64,000 nucleotides of DNA from Diplolepis rosae (taxonomy: Eukaryota; Arthropoda; Insecta; Hymenoptera; Diplolepididae): the NCBI GenBank assembly GCA_030998225.1, contig JAPYXD010000753.1, positions 4,154,001-4,218,000 of the forward strand, given 5' to 3'. The notes below the pieces were generated by a model. It had not been told where the DNA came from and ran no database searches. It saw only the letters and a list, made by a program, of their open reading frames with translations. Each line of letters starts with the position of its first letter. Within the stretch, counting starts at the first letter, position 1. Positions 13,974 through 25,200 of the stretch are shown here, in pieces. Both the position numbers and the translations under genes were made by a program.

Positions 13974-13979
13974 AATAAA
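13974..13979 (+). terminator. polyadenylation signal of PEX12
   Basis: AATAAA lies 56 nt after the PEX12 stop codon, so the 3' UTR would be very short. The remainder of 13980-14758 is the AT-rich convergent spacer and the Merlin 3' UTR; I see no gene in it. Confidence 0.6.
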
Positions 13980-14758
13980 AAATAGATTTTGTTGCTCTGT
14001 TTATTACAATGATCGTAACTAAAAACCTGTTTTAAGCATCTGATCCTTATTCCTATTTAACTTACGTCCTTAATATTTTCCTTACATCGGCTCAAACTTG
14101 AGCAAAAAAGCGATTAAGTGGAAAAAGGAACTCGATAAGACAAATTTTCAAATGATCTATTTTTTACAATTGTCAGTCTCGATTAATTTCGATAATAATT
14201 AAAATTGTTAAGCATATCAAAATTTATTATAAGGCACCTAATACTTTTTAAAATTCAATCACAATTTGACGGAGCAAATAATTAATTTTTCGTGCTCACC
14301 TAATTATTCAAATTGCTCTGTACTTAAAAACGATATACAAAATTGATTTGACATTTCGTAGTCTGTCGTATACGAGTATTAATAAACTACTAATGACTTT
14401 CCGTAGACGTCTTTTACCTTACAAACTGCTTTTGTACAATCTATCGTATCTGAGAATATGGCGAGCTTGGTGATCATACTTTACATCTAAAAAAAACTAC
14501 GATAATGAAAGAAGTAACCAAATCTTCCTATTATAAACGTCTCAGACTCGGAATACCGAAATAAAGAGTTTAAAAATAATTAATAATTGTGCAGAGTCTT
14601 GTTAAAAAAATTATTTAAAATTTTTTGCTACTTTCACGCATTTCTACAGATTCACTAAAAGCCAGTACGAATTAAGCCTTAATGACTGTACTATGAGCGT
14701 AAGGCTTGTCAAATAACTTCATTATCACGTTCATTCATTCCTGAATTTGATCCAAAAT

Positions 14759-17691
14759 TCAGAGTTCTTCGAAAAACGCTACTCTTGCTTTCGTCGATCC
14801 CGATTTGACTTTCTTGAGCGTACTATATTTATTTTCTCCAAGCCTCACCTGCTCTTCGTGAAGTTGATCTAGCTCACATTGTTTCTCCCCAACTTTCATA
14901 ACCTCGATTTCTGATCTAAGCTCTTTTAATTGCTCCTGCAGATTTTTGCTTTTTTCCCAATAATCCACTCGCTCCTTTTCAATCTCGATCGACAACTGAT
15001 CGACGTCTCCGTCGGCAATTAAATCGTACGATGTAAGTTCTGGAGATAATGGTTCCGTGTCCAAGTGTAAAGTTTGCAGATCCGCTTGTAAATCCGAGGG
15101 TAAAACTTGTGTCGAGGGGAAAATGTTTGATACAGGCTGTAAAAAATTATAGTTTATAATTATTAAAAGATACTCAATATTAAGATTTTATAAACAACTT
15201 ACTGTTATTGTAGTCGTGTAAGTATTTCTACTAAGGAATTCAAGCAATTTTTCTTTTGCCTCCTTCTCGGCGATTCGAGCTCGAAGCAATTCATCTTTTA
15301 ATTTTTCTGCTTCTACTGCTCTTCGTTCTGACTCTTGAACAAGCCTTTCGGTGAGTAATTCGGCCTCCCTTGTCTTCCTTTCAAGGTGAACTTTTTCTTC
15401 TTCAGTTTTCATGTTATTCAGTCTAATTCGAGTAATCTCTTGTTCTGCTTCGGAAGCTTTTTGACTCAGCAACATGGCTTCTTCTTCTGCAACTCGACTC
15501 TTCTCTGCTAGCAGGTCTGCTGTTTCTTCAGACCTTCTCTGTGAAACAAATTTATTGTTTCTTTTCTTTCGGATTCAGATTTTTAAATATATTTATACTG
15601 AGAGACTTACCAGAGCTTCATTTGCCAATCGAATTTCTTCTTGATATTGTAGAAGTCGCTGCTCCATGGCAGCCTTCTCCCTTTCTGCAGCTTCTCTAAG
15701 CTGCTTTTCACGGGCTAATTTATTTCTTTCGATTTGCCTCCTATCATAAATCAAACATATTGCTTATTACTGACGAGGCGATTTCTTAAGATTCTCCACA
15801 CATGCAAATTAAACTTGCCTCTTACTTTTTTCAATACAATATGAACAAATTTTACGTACCTGCTTTTGTTCATCATATCCTCTCATCAAATAGTTTAGCA
15901 GACATTACTAAACTCTATATAATAAATCTAATTTATAATTAAAAATATCAGCGACATGCTATTAGAAAATTTAAAAAATTGCTAGTTCGTTAAATTCCAA
16001 CCAAAACAGGAATGGAAATGAACACTCATAATTTAAACTTCAAGTGATTTAAAAATTTTAAATTCGCAGAAATAGAAAAGACACTCAAAAAATAGAAATA
16101 AATTCAGTGTCTTGAAAAATTACCTTGATTTTTCTTCCTTAGCCTGGGCCTTCATCTGTTGAACCTCCATCGAGTCGGGTTTACGCCTCCGCATAAAGAG
16201 ATCGTGATTGCCGATACACAGATCCAGGATCTTAACAAATAATATGCGAGTAGATTTGTCATTGTTACGTTCCTCCAAACCTAATAAAACTATTCCCTTC
16301 ACCCAGCTGCCAACATCTGATTTTTTTTTTACCAGTTTATTCATGCGAACTTTCTGCGAGAAGAAGACGAAATTAGGCGAAGACTTCTCCACCGGCTTTA
16401 TCACAAATTTCTTGTCGTCGAAGCTAATGTGTCTGATCTCGGACCATGTGAAAGTCGTCTTTGGCGTCAGCTTGTTCTCCTTCTCGTAGATATTCAACCC
16501 CAAAGCAGTCACTCCCAACCACAGGTCGGTCTCCTTCTTATTCTGAATTAAAAAGACAAGCTTTAGATTGCAAGTTGTTATTCTCTGGGGAGTTTGATAA
16601 TAAAAAATATACATACGCTAATAGGAAAGTAATTAACGCCATACATATCAAGGTCTTGAGCTATTTTCAGGTATTCCATCTCTGCTTCATCGCGAGACAT
16701 TCCCCGATGATCAGCGTACCAAATTTTAATTCGATCTTCCCACATTTCTGGAGTCATTTGATATTGATCGATTACTCTTTGCGGAAGTAGATCTTCACTG
16801 GCTAACATTCCTGGTCGATACGATACTTCGTCGTAGTCTCCATACTAAAGTTTATTTTACATTAAAGTTACAACAAAATTATAAAGATCGTTTTTGAAAT
16901 TTGTTAAGTTACCTTCGCTTGAACTGCGTATGAAGCAAGCAATACGGAGGCTTCTGGTGGACAGTAAATATCCATGGAAAGGATAGCTTGTTTAACTTGA
17001 AGATAGAACAAATGCTGAGTGACTTCTTGAACAAGTTCCTCTGCTACGTCTTCTGGATAAAACTTCGCCAAGAACATAAATGGCGTCGTCGGTTGTTGCG
17101 AGATACCTTGGTCTTGTACTAAAAAGACGTCGTGAGAAATCTATAGCCTAAGGATATGAGTTAATTTTCCAGATAAGTTCAACTAATTACCCTTTTTGTC
17201 GAGCTTCAACCAGGATATAAATCCTTTTGCGTCCTCGTATTGCAATCCAAAGTACCATGTTTCTCTGAGACCAATTGTACGACATACTAAATCAAATAAG
17301 TCCCTTCCTGTAGCCCTCCACTATAGACACAAAATGTTCAATTTAATTCCTGAAATTCTAATGAGACGTTTGACGTTTACAATAAACACGAGAAATAAGT
17401 AAACTTCAATAGTGACATAAAGAGTGCACGTTCGTATCCCTCTTAAAAATTTATCTAAATTATATTGTTCAAAAACTTATTTAAATCCTTTCGGAATACG
17501 TGAATTTCAATTAATAAAAGTAACTTCTAAACAAGTTTTCAGATCATTCTAATCACACACGCCCAGATTTCAAGGCTTTTCAGAATATAAACTTAGAATC
17601 TAACCTCCAAATTGAATTCCAATTCTGCATCAAGAGTACAAACTTTAACTGGAAAGGACTTTCCACTTTTTTTCCTACGAAACGGTGGCAT
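14759..17691 (-). CDS. Mer: Merlin (NF2) FERM-domain tumour suppressor
   Basis: Merlin links cortical actin and membrane proteins to Hippo signalling and restrains growth. Exons (minus order): 17691-17605, 17320-17191, 17118-16913, 16844-16617, 16542-16333, 16230-16124, 15740-15611, 15538-15203 and 15136-14759, giving 603 residues (human 595, fly 635). The FERM domain spans about residues 15-310. YQMTPEMW, the Blue Box sequence that separates Merlin from ezrin/radixin/moesin, is present. A charged alpha-helical coiled coil follows, then the conserved tail [23 protein letters not shown]. The ERM C-terminal actin-binding signature is absent. Between 16333 and 16230 lies a 102-nt segment with GT-AG ends that is open in frame; I treat it as an intron because its removal restores the family-wide contiguous reading. 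The gene is divergent from WDR61. Confidence 0.96.
16231..16332 (-). other. stop-free 102-nt intron inside the Merlin FERM domain
   Basis: On the minus strand this segment starts GTAAAA, ends TTGTTAAG, has a length divisible by three and contains no stop. Reading through it inserts 34 residues (beginning VKKKSDVG) between MNKL and ILDLC, which are adjacent in known Merlin and ERM proteins. The position is in the F3 lobe of FERM. Whether it is always removed cannot be seen from DNA. Confidence 0.7.
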
Positions 17692-18808
17692 TTTATTCTT
17701 CATTTTCTTCACCATCCATAACGTGTAAAGCGTCGTAAAGCACTAGAAACTAGGAAGTCTAAAAATAGTTTTCGGAAGACAACAATTACGCGGACAACCC
17801 CCGATATTGACAAGCGTTTCGGTTTGAGACTTCAAATTTTCGTAAGTTTGTGTCATGTGTCTAAGGCTATTATAGCCATTATAGCTATCGGCTCGTGGAC
17901 CGATAGTTATCCAAACATCGCAAAAAACAACAAATATGACAAAGAACGAAGATACATTTACAATCACGACACTTTCGTCCACAAAAGCTTATTGTCAGCT
18001 TACGTTAGCTTGTGTTCTTCTGGTTCTGATCTATTTCGGCGCAGTGCCTGGTTGCCTGCTGTCAGGCGTAATATCTTTATCTTTGATATTATTTTTAGCC
18101 CTCTTTTTACTATAATTAGTGTGATTGGTCGTTAAAGACAAAAATAAATTTATAATTCTAAGCATCAGTAGAGAATTTTTCGACTAACATATGATAATTT
18201 TAATAATTTATTTTGTAAACGAAAAATATTCTATGAGTGTAACCTCAAAGATTAGACTTTTATTTCGCAGGGCATTTACAATAGTAAATAAGTAAATTAT
18301 TTCAATTTGAGAATTTGTGAAACTTTTTTTTGTTTTTAGTATTTTTCAATTAGAATTATTATTCTAAAGTAAAAAAGTTTTTGAATTTTCAAAAGTACAG
18401 TTTGAGTTGGCAGGAGTTGGTTTGAGCGGTTTGAGTTTTAAAATCTCCGCACATGCGCAGTATGCAAATTTGTGAGAAACAATAAATTCTGTATAATAAT
18501 AAATTTTTAAGGCATAAGAATTATTTCTGTTTTTGAGTTACTTTCATTATTTAATTTGCACTCTTACTAATTAATTATTTGTATGCAGTAATTAAAATTG
18601 TAAAACGTTGGCACTGTAATGCGTGCGCAAAGCGGTATGCGGCACATGCAAATACACACCGCGCTGTGTTACTCCGAAACGTATAAGAACAATGAATAAA
18701 GCTATCTGATAAACAAGATTACCTCTGTTTATTCGAGCACTCTTTTGTATTGATTAAGTAAATTGTTTTTGCTGATAATCTAAAGATCGAAAATACTTAT
18801 CCTACAAT
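17692..18808. promoter_or_regulatory. divergent Merlin/WDR61 promoter region
   Basis: This 1.1-kb spacer separates two divergent start codons and holds no coding exon that I recognise. It contains an NRF1-like motif gcacatgcgcag at 18449-18460, closely followed by ATGCAAAT, and a second ATGCAAAT near 18646 beside several GTGCGC/GCGTGC words around 18622-18660. These GC-rich words stand out from the AT-rich surroundings and lie 150-360 nt upstream of the WDR61 ATG. Motif identity is by eye only. Confidence 0.35.
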
Positions 18809-20588
18809 ATGGTGAGAATATGAAACAATTCCTAACCTATATACTATAATTTTCAATGTTTTTTCGGTGCTTCAAAATTTGTATTTCATAATTTGTCATT
18901 TTTACCCTGATTATTTTCATATTGTAACTGAAAAAGTAAGATATTTGTAAAATACATGAATAAAATGTGAAGTTTACATTAGTTTTGAGATTGACTGATG
19001 GTAGATTTTGATTAAATAAATATTAATATTTACAGTTTTAGTTTTCGATTTTAGACAATAAAAAAAATTACATATTTAATTCATGTTCTCGTTCTTTTAA
19101 AAATATATACTGCCTCAAATGGTATTTAAGATTTTTGTGGTTTCTTTTCCCACAGTTTTCATTACTTCATAAAAGTGAAAATGCCCACGAAGAGAGTATT
19201 TGGACCTGTGCATGGGGTTGTCCGAAAAAGAAAAGGGATCTTTTAGCTGACAATGAAGACTCTCGGTACGATATTAATTCCACACTGTGTTTGCAGAAAA
19301 TATAATTTTTTTATATTTTACAGAGATTCAATGCATTCAAGTGACGGTGAAAACAAAGAATACGTTATAACAGGTTCATTGGATGATACTGTTAAAGTTT
19401 GGGAATTCAAAAATGAAAGTTTAAAATTGAAACATAAATTAACAGGACACGCGCTTGGTGTCGTATCTGTGGCCGTGAGTTCTGATGGCACAAGTAAGCA
19501 CAAAACTTAGCCTGATTTTTCTTTTATACATAATTTATTTCGTTAAATTAAATGGTACTCTTTATTTCAGAATGTGCTTCCAGTTCCTTAGACTCGAGTC
19601 TTCGGTTATGGGATTTGGAATCTGGAGAAAAGCTGACAACGATAGAAGTAGGCCCAGTTGATATTTGGACCGTCGTTTACTCTCCAGATGATAAATATAT
19701 CGTTTCTGGTAGCCACGCTGGCAAAATCAATATGTACGGTACTGAAACTGGGAAACAAGAGCAAACTCTAGATACCAGAGGCGGAAAATTCACTCTTAGT
19801 GTTGCTTACGTTAGTTTAAAACATTTTTTTATTACTTATTTTCATGACGATTATTAAAAAAGAATTCTTTTACAGAGTCCAGATGGCAAATATATTGCAA
19901 GTGGTGCTATAGATGGCATCATAAATATTTTCGACGTAGCTTATGGAAAAGTCTTGAGAACTTTAGAAGGTAAATTTTGATAAAAGAACTATGCTTGTTA
20001 GTATTTATATTGATATTTAACTTTAATTAATTGCTATCAGGTCACGCTATGCCCATCAGGTCTCTTTGTTTTTCGCCTGACTCGCAATTACTTTTAACAG
20101 CTTCCGACGATGGACACATGAAACTTTACGACATGTAAGTCGTTTTATAATAATTCGGCAAAAATTCTTAATTAAAAGATAATCAATATTGAATTTATTT
20201 GTTATACTTATTATAGAACAGATGCTAACGTAGCTGGAACAATGTCTGGGCATGCTTCCTGGGTTCTTGGTGTATCTTTTGCACCTGATGGACGAAAGTT
20301 TGCCTCAAGCAGTTCTGATCTGACTGTAAAAGTGTGGGAATTAGCTAAACGACAATGTCTGCACACGTTCCATGAACACAATGATCAAGTAAGTTTTTTT
20401 TATATAATAGAAGCAATTTTTAATGGAACTCTAGATACTATAGATTTATGTAAGTTGGATAGACGGAAAGAAGTATATTTCTTAATTTTTTCTAGGTGTG
20501 GGCAGTAAAGTATCATCCTCATAAGAACAACATGCTTGTATCTGTGTCCGAAGATAAATCTATTAATATCTATGAACATCCTTTATAA
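18809..20588 (+). CDS. WDR61: WD repeat protein 61 / SKI8 homologue
   Basis: WDR61 is a seven-bladed beta-propeller shared by the cytoplasmic Ski complex (with the exosome in mRNA decay) and the nuclear PAF1 elongation complex. Eight exons join in frame: 18809-18811, 19156-19265, 19324-19493, 19571-19809, 19876-19969, 20041-20134, 20217-20388 and 20496-20588, giving 324 residues (human 305). Exon 1 contributes only the ATG, followed at once by a GTGAGA donor. Diagnostic blocks are [68 protein letters not shown] and [10 protein letters not shown], each nearly identical to the vertebrate protein. A hydrophilic insertion of about 15 residues ([14 protein letters not shown] and following) lies between blades 1A and 1D, accounting for the extra length. 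AATAAA lies at 20612-20617. Confidence 0.97.
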
Positions 20589-20611
20589 TATGAAACTTGT
20601 GTATTTACAAT

Positions 20612-20617
20612 AATAAA
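20612..20617 (+). terminator. polyadenylation signal of WDR61
   Basis: AATAAA occurs 24 nt after the WDR61 stop codon, consistent with a short 3' UTR. Confidence 0.6.
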
Positions 20618-20639
20618 CCTCTGTATAAAATTAAACGAT

Positions 20640-22277
20640 GAAAGGTAATTTAATTTTCTTAGTTGATAAATCGATATTTAGCTGTAAATTTATTGTTTAA
20701 ATCATTATAATATATCAATAATATACAAAGAATTAAAGTATCTGACAAACTGAAAGAATAATGATACAAGTTTTTAAGCTATACGTATCTAAGTACAGTA
20801 ATTATGAAATGGTTACACAGAAAGTTCGGAGTACGGACCAAATTCGCTTCAAACTCGAAATAAAAGGATCCCTGTTCATCCGAGTTGGAAGGATTAAATT
20901 GAATTAACCCGAACTGGAAATGGATCAAAATAACGAGAAAATATTTTCAGATTTACAACCACGTCGAGCAAACTCCTTCTAAATCACGAAATTGAAAGTT
21001 TCCTATATTCAGGTCTTACAGAAGGAAAGATGACCCGAGAGGGTGAAATTAACAATAATTATTTACAATAACGGCGTCGCAGACATTTACTAAAATCTTT
21101 GAGTTAATCTATTAAAAGATCGTATTTTTAAGAATTATAATCATCAAATCGAATGAAAAGCCATTTCATCAACGCTGAAGTATAATCCGAAAAAAATTGG
21201 CGTAATTTGGTCGATACGCAGATTTAATTAAATTACACAAGGATCAATACATGTTTTATTACATTGATTAGGAGTTTCTTATTATCTTAGAAGTACCTTA
21301 TGTCACTTACTCAAAATATATGTTACTTCCTGCAGTACGCGTTTATTGAACTGGACTAGAAACATAACTCGCGTTTGCAAGTCCTCATATAATTTTACCC
21401 TTGCTTTTGAATCCAATACAGATTTTTAAGTAAATCTTCATTTTTCTTTTAACGCTTTGCTATCAGTCTTTACAAGGAATCCATAAATATTTCCTTAGTT
21501 TACATTCAATAACGTACAAAGCACGTTTGTCTGATAAAAATTAAAAGACAATCTACACTCCCATACGATTTTTCCTATTTACTCTAAGATCAATGTAAAA
21601 CAGCAAGCTTTACGTACTTCTTTTACGGTATACATTTATCAATAACCCTTCTACATTTTATTCATGGATCTTTATATACAGAATTGAATAAATAGGCTAG
21701 TTAAACAGTATATCGTCTACGACGAATTTTAAAGATCAATGAGTATGGAGTTAATCGACTCGTGGAATAAATCGTATTTCGTTTATATACAACATGAAAA
21801 ATCTATTTTAATCTGAGACCTGGAGCACCAGCTCTAGAAGTCTACAATTTAAACTAAACCACCTATTCGAATGCAAAGAAGTATTTTAAATAAATAAGTA
21901 TCTTATCCACGAAAGAATGAAATTCGAAAAATGATACGAATGAAAGAATTAAATAACAAAAATAAAAATAAGAAACTGTTCTAACAACTTCAATAAGATG
22001 GCATTTAAAGTCTTAATATTCTTCTTTGCAAATCCATGCAAAAATATCAATTTTTAGACAATTTCAAATGTGAAGTAATATTTTCGAGAAATTAAAAATC
22101 TGTTTGTAAAAGTAATACATCACTTTTAAATAAATATACGTCTTAAATAATCATAAATACTTCCAATTAATATCAGTTGTAGTTCTTTAACCCATTTACG
22201 AATTTATAAAAAACTCACAAGCAATATTTTGAAAGAAACTTCGAAATAAATTCATCGAAACCCAAAAAAGGCTTTCT
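20640..22277 (-). other. WDR61/APC convergent spacer, likely APC 3' UTR
   Basis: These 1.6 kb between the WDR61 poly(A) signal and the APC stop codon contain no long ORF and no recognisable element. Several tttatt words on the plus strand would act as AATAAA signals for APC transcripts. A long APC 3' UTR is the simplest reading, but its end cannot be fixed. Confidence 0.4.
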
Positions 22278-25200
22278 TTAAACTGTCGTAACTCGGGCGG
22301 AAGCCGTAATGATGTCGGATTTAAAATCCGGAATGTCAATTTTGTCCTCAGCTATATTTGTTCTATCTTTAGCGATCTGCAGGGAACTTTCTGGATGCGG
22401 ATTATAATTAAAGGGCGGTACGATAGCTGAAGCTGGTGTACGAAGAGTGGCGCCTTGAATTAGAGGATTCATTTTAGAAGATTCTTCAACTCGTATGAAA
22501 GATCCGAGCCGAGATATTCGCTTGGTGATGTCAATTTCCATCTCAGAAGGGTCAGAATTCCTTTGGTTTCTGAAGACGACGCCTCGAGTACCTTCCGGTT
22601 GACTTATCTTCGGCTCCGGATGCTTTACGGGTATTCCAGTTAGATCACAAGAATTGCGATATTTCATTCCACCAAACTGCGTTTCTATACCCTTAAATGA
22701 AAATGTAGAATTTGCCTTCTGCGCTATAGAAGAATCACTAATTGTTTTCGGTATGCCTTCAAATGTTGAGCTCCTAAACAATCTAAACCCTGAAGAATCA
22801 TCAGTAACGCAATCAGTTTCCATTTTTCCGTTGCTCGTTATGATCCATTTTCTCGTATCTGGCTTTTCAAAGCGTTGCTTATTCCTGCTTTCCTCTACTT
22901 TCTTCCAGAGACTAGCGATCTTGCTGGTCGGTTCTTTCGCTGTTTTTTTTCTTTGCGTGAGAGGAATCGAAACTATGTTTGAATTACTGTTCGATCTCTG
23001 CTCGAGAGTCGTGACCTTTTTGGGAATAGAACTGCTATCATTGGAAGTAAATTGACTTCTCTTTGGAGGGACCAGTGAAGAGATGCCCTTCGAGGAACTC
23101 TGGGCTTGATACGTCTTCGCGGAGGTTTTGAGTTTTCCAATGAAAGATTGCGTCTTGGAATTTGTAACGGGTTTTGCGATTTTTGTTTCAATGGGCGAGG
23201 GGATTGAAGGAACAGTGGGTGCGTTTTCCACTTCGGGTTCATCTTTAGTAAAGGTCCCCTGTCTTTCTAGGGGTATAAGCGGTGGCTCGGTTTTGACTTC
23301 GGGTTGAATTGAAGAACTGGATGGAGTGCTGTGCCGTTTCAAGGCTTTGGTATAGGTCAAGGAAGATCCCTTCTGGGGTATCGAACTTCGTTTCGAGGCA
23401 ATCGCAGCAGCTCGTGAACTTGCGGTGTGTTTTGGACTAGGAATAGACTTTGGAGGATCACGAACTGTAGACGTATTGTTGTTTTGCCTGAGAGTTGTTG
23501 CTCTGGTTGGTCGGACGATGGGAGATGTGTTACTGCGTCCAATTGGTATCGCACTGTTCCTATTTACCTGTTTCGACGGCGACGACTGGGGAGTCGATTT
23601 TCTAGTCGTTGGGTTTGAGTACAAAGGCTTTCTTCTACCTCTGATAGCTTTAGGGATCTCCGGTTCCGATTTATCAGTGGCGTTGGATTCGAGGCTCAGA
23701 TCTCTGCTGAGAATGCCAGGTTTCGTGATCCGAGGACCTCTCGTTTCCGGAACTGGTTTCTCTGAAGAAGAATCATGAGACTCGTCTTCACTCTGGGACT
23801 CCTCGTTCTCAGCAGGAAGATTTTGTCTTGTTGGTTCAAGCTCGACCAGCTTCTGTTCTGAAACTTCGTAGGAAAAGACTCGAGATCTGCTTTCCTGATG
23901 GAAAATGGTGTTGGTAACCCTTTTGGAATCTCCGTTCGTGAAACGCATCTGCAGGTAATGTTCAGATCCTGAATCGTTCGAGACGAGACTCAGCGTTTCG
24001 CAATCTAAAAGCATTTCATCATTATTAGGGCCTTTTGTATTTTCGTTCAAGGTATTTAAAACGATGTTTGCATTTTGCTCCAAAATCGTATGCACTTCTA
24101 CTACTTCTTCTGTATTTTCTTGACCATTGAAATCAGTTTCATTTATCGTTCTGGTGCGGTATCTTTCATTGCTTGCCTTATTAACTGCTGAACTGTCCTT
24201 GAACATTTTTCCTGTTGTGAACTTCTTCAGAGTTGGAATCCCGGACTTGGCGGGAGCTGATGCTGCTTCTGTCTCTGGAATATCTTCATTGTCGCTTTGC
24301 TCGTGACTGGAACTTCGACTTGCAAGTGGATTTTCCAGTACCTGAGTTTGGAATCTATTTCTGTCTTCCAGTCTGCGTTGTTTAGGAGTAAGTTTAGAGA
24401 AAGTAGAAGATTTTTTGTCTTCGTTTTTTCTTTGAGCTTCTTCCTGCTTTCTCCTATCTTCCTCTTCCTTCTTTACCAATTCTGCTGCAATCGTGTAGGT
24501 TTTGTATCGTTCCTTCGCCAATTGTCGCTTCTGTTTTGGAGTTAGATGACCCCTGTGCGATCGTTTTTTTGGAGTTGAGTCTGCAGAACTGCTTACACAA
24601 TATTCGGAAGGTATTGGAGTTGCCGCTTCATCCGTGTCATTATCTCTCTCTTCAATTCTGTCTATTGCGAGTGGATTTGATGCTTCTTCAGTCCGGAGAT
24701 CTACGTCTATGCACAGAGTATCACTGCAGAGAGTTTCCTCCAACGTTGATTCGTCCATTTCTGTCACTTCATTAAATAAAGATGGTGGATTTATATTTTC
24801 TAGGCATTCACTGAGACTGTTGTTTGCACTCATCTGCATAGATTCCGCGTATCTCATGCAAGTCATGGAAAGCACGTTGGCAACTGGTTTAACCAAATCG
24901 AATACTGAATCACTAGCTGTGAAACTGTGAGAATCTTGATCCCTCGCGTCAGCTATTTCAGAAGTGATACTTGCAACGCTTAACATACTGTTTTCCATGT
25001 CACCCATGTCCAACACTTCATCCAACATGGAAGGTGGTTTCACGTTTTCCAATTGCGATAAACTTCCAGGGCTGAATTCGCTGAGAAGATTCTCCAAACT
25101 GCTAGTGTGATTCGTTCCATAGTTGAGAGCCCTTCTAGCTACGACTCCAATCGGCAAGGATTTCTTTCTTCCACCTGAGGTAAATTGATTCTTCACCTTT

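Noticed and set aside
14759..17691. Moesin/ezrin assignment for the FERM gene
   Set aside because: The YQMTPEMW Blue Box and the Merlin-type tail are present and the ERM actin-binding end is missing.
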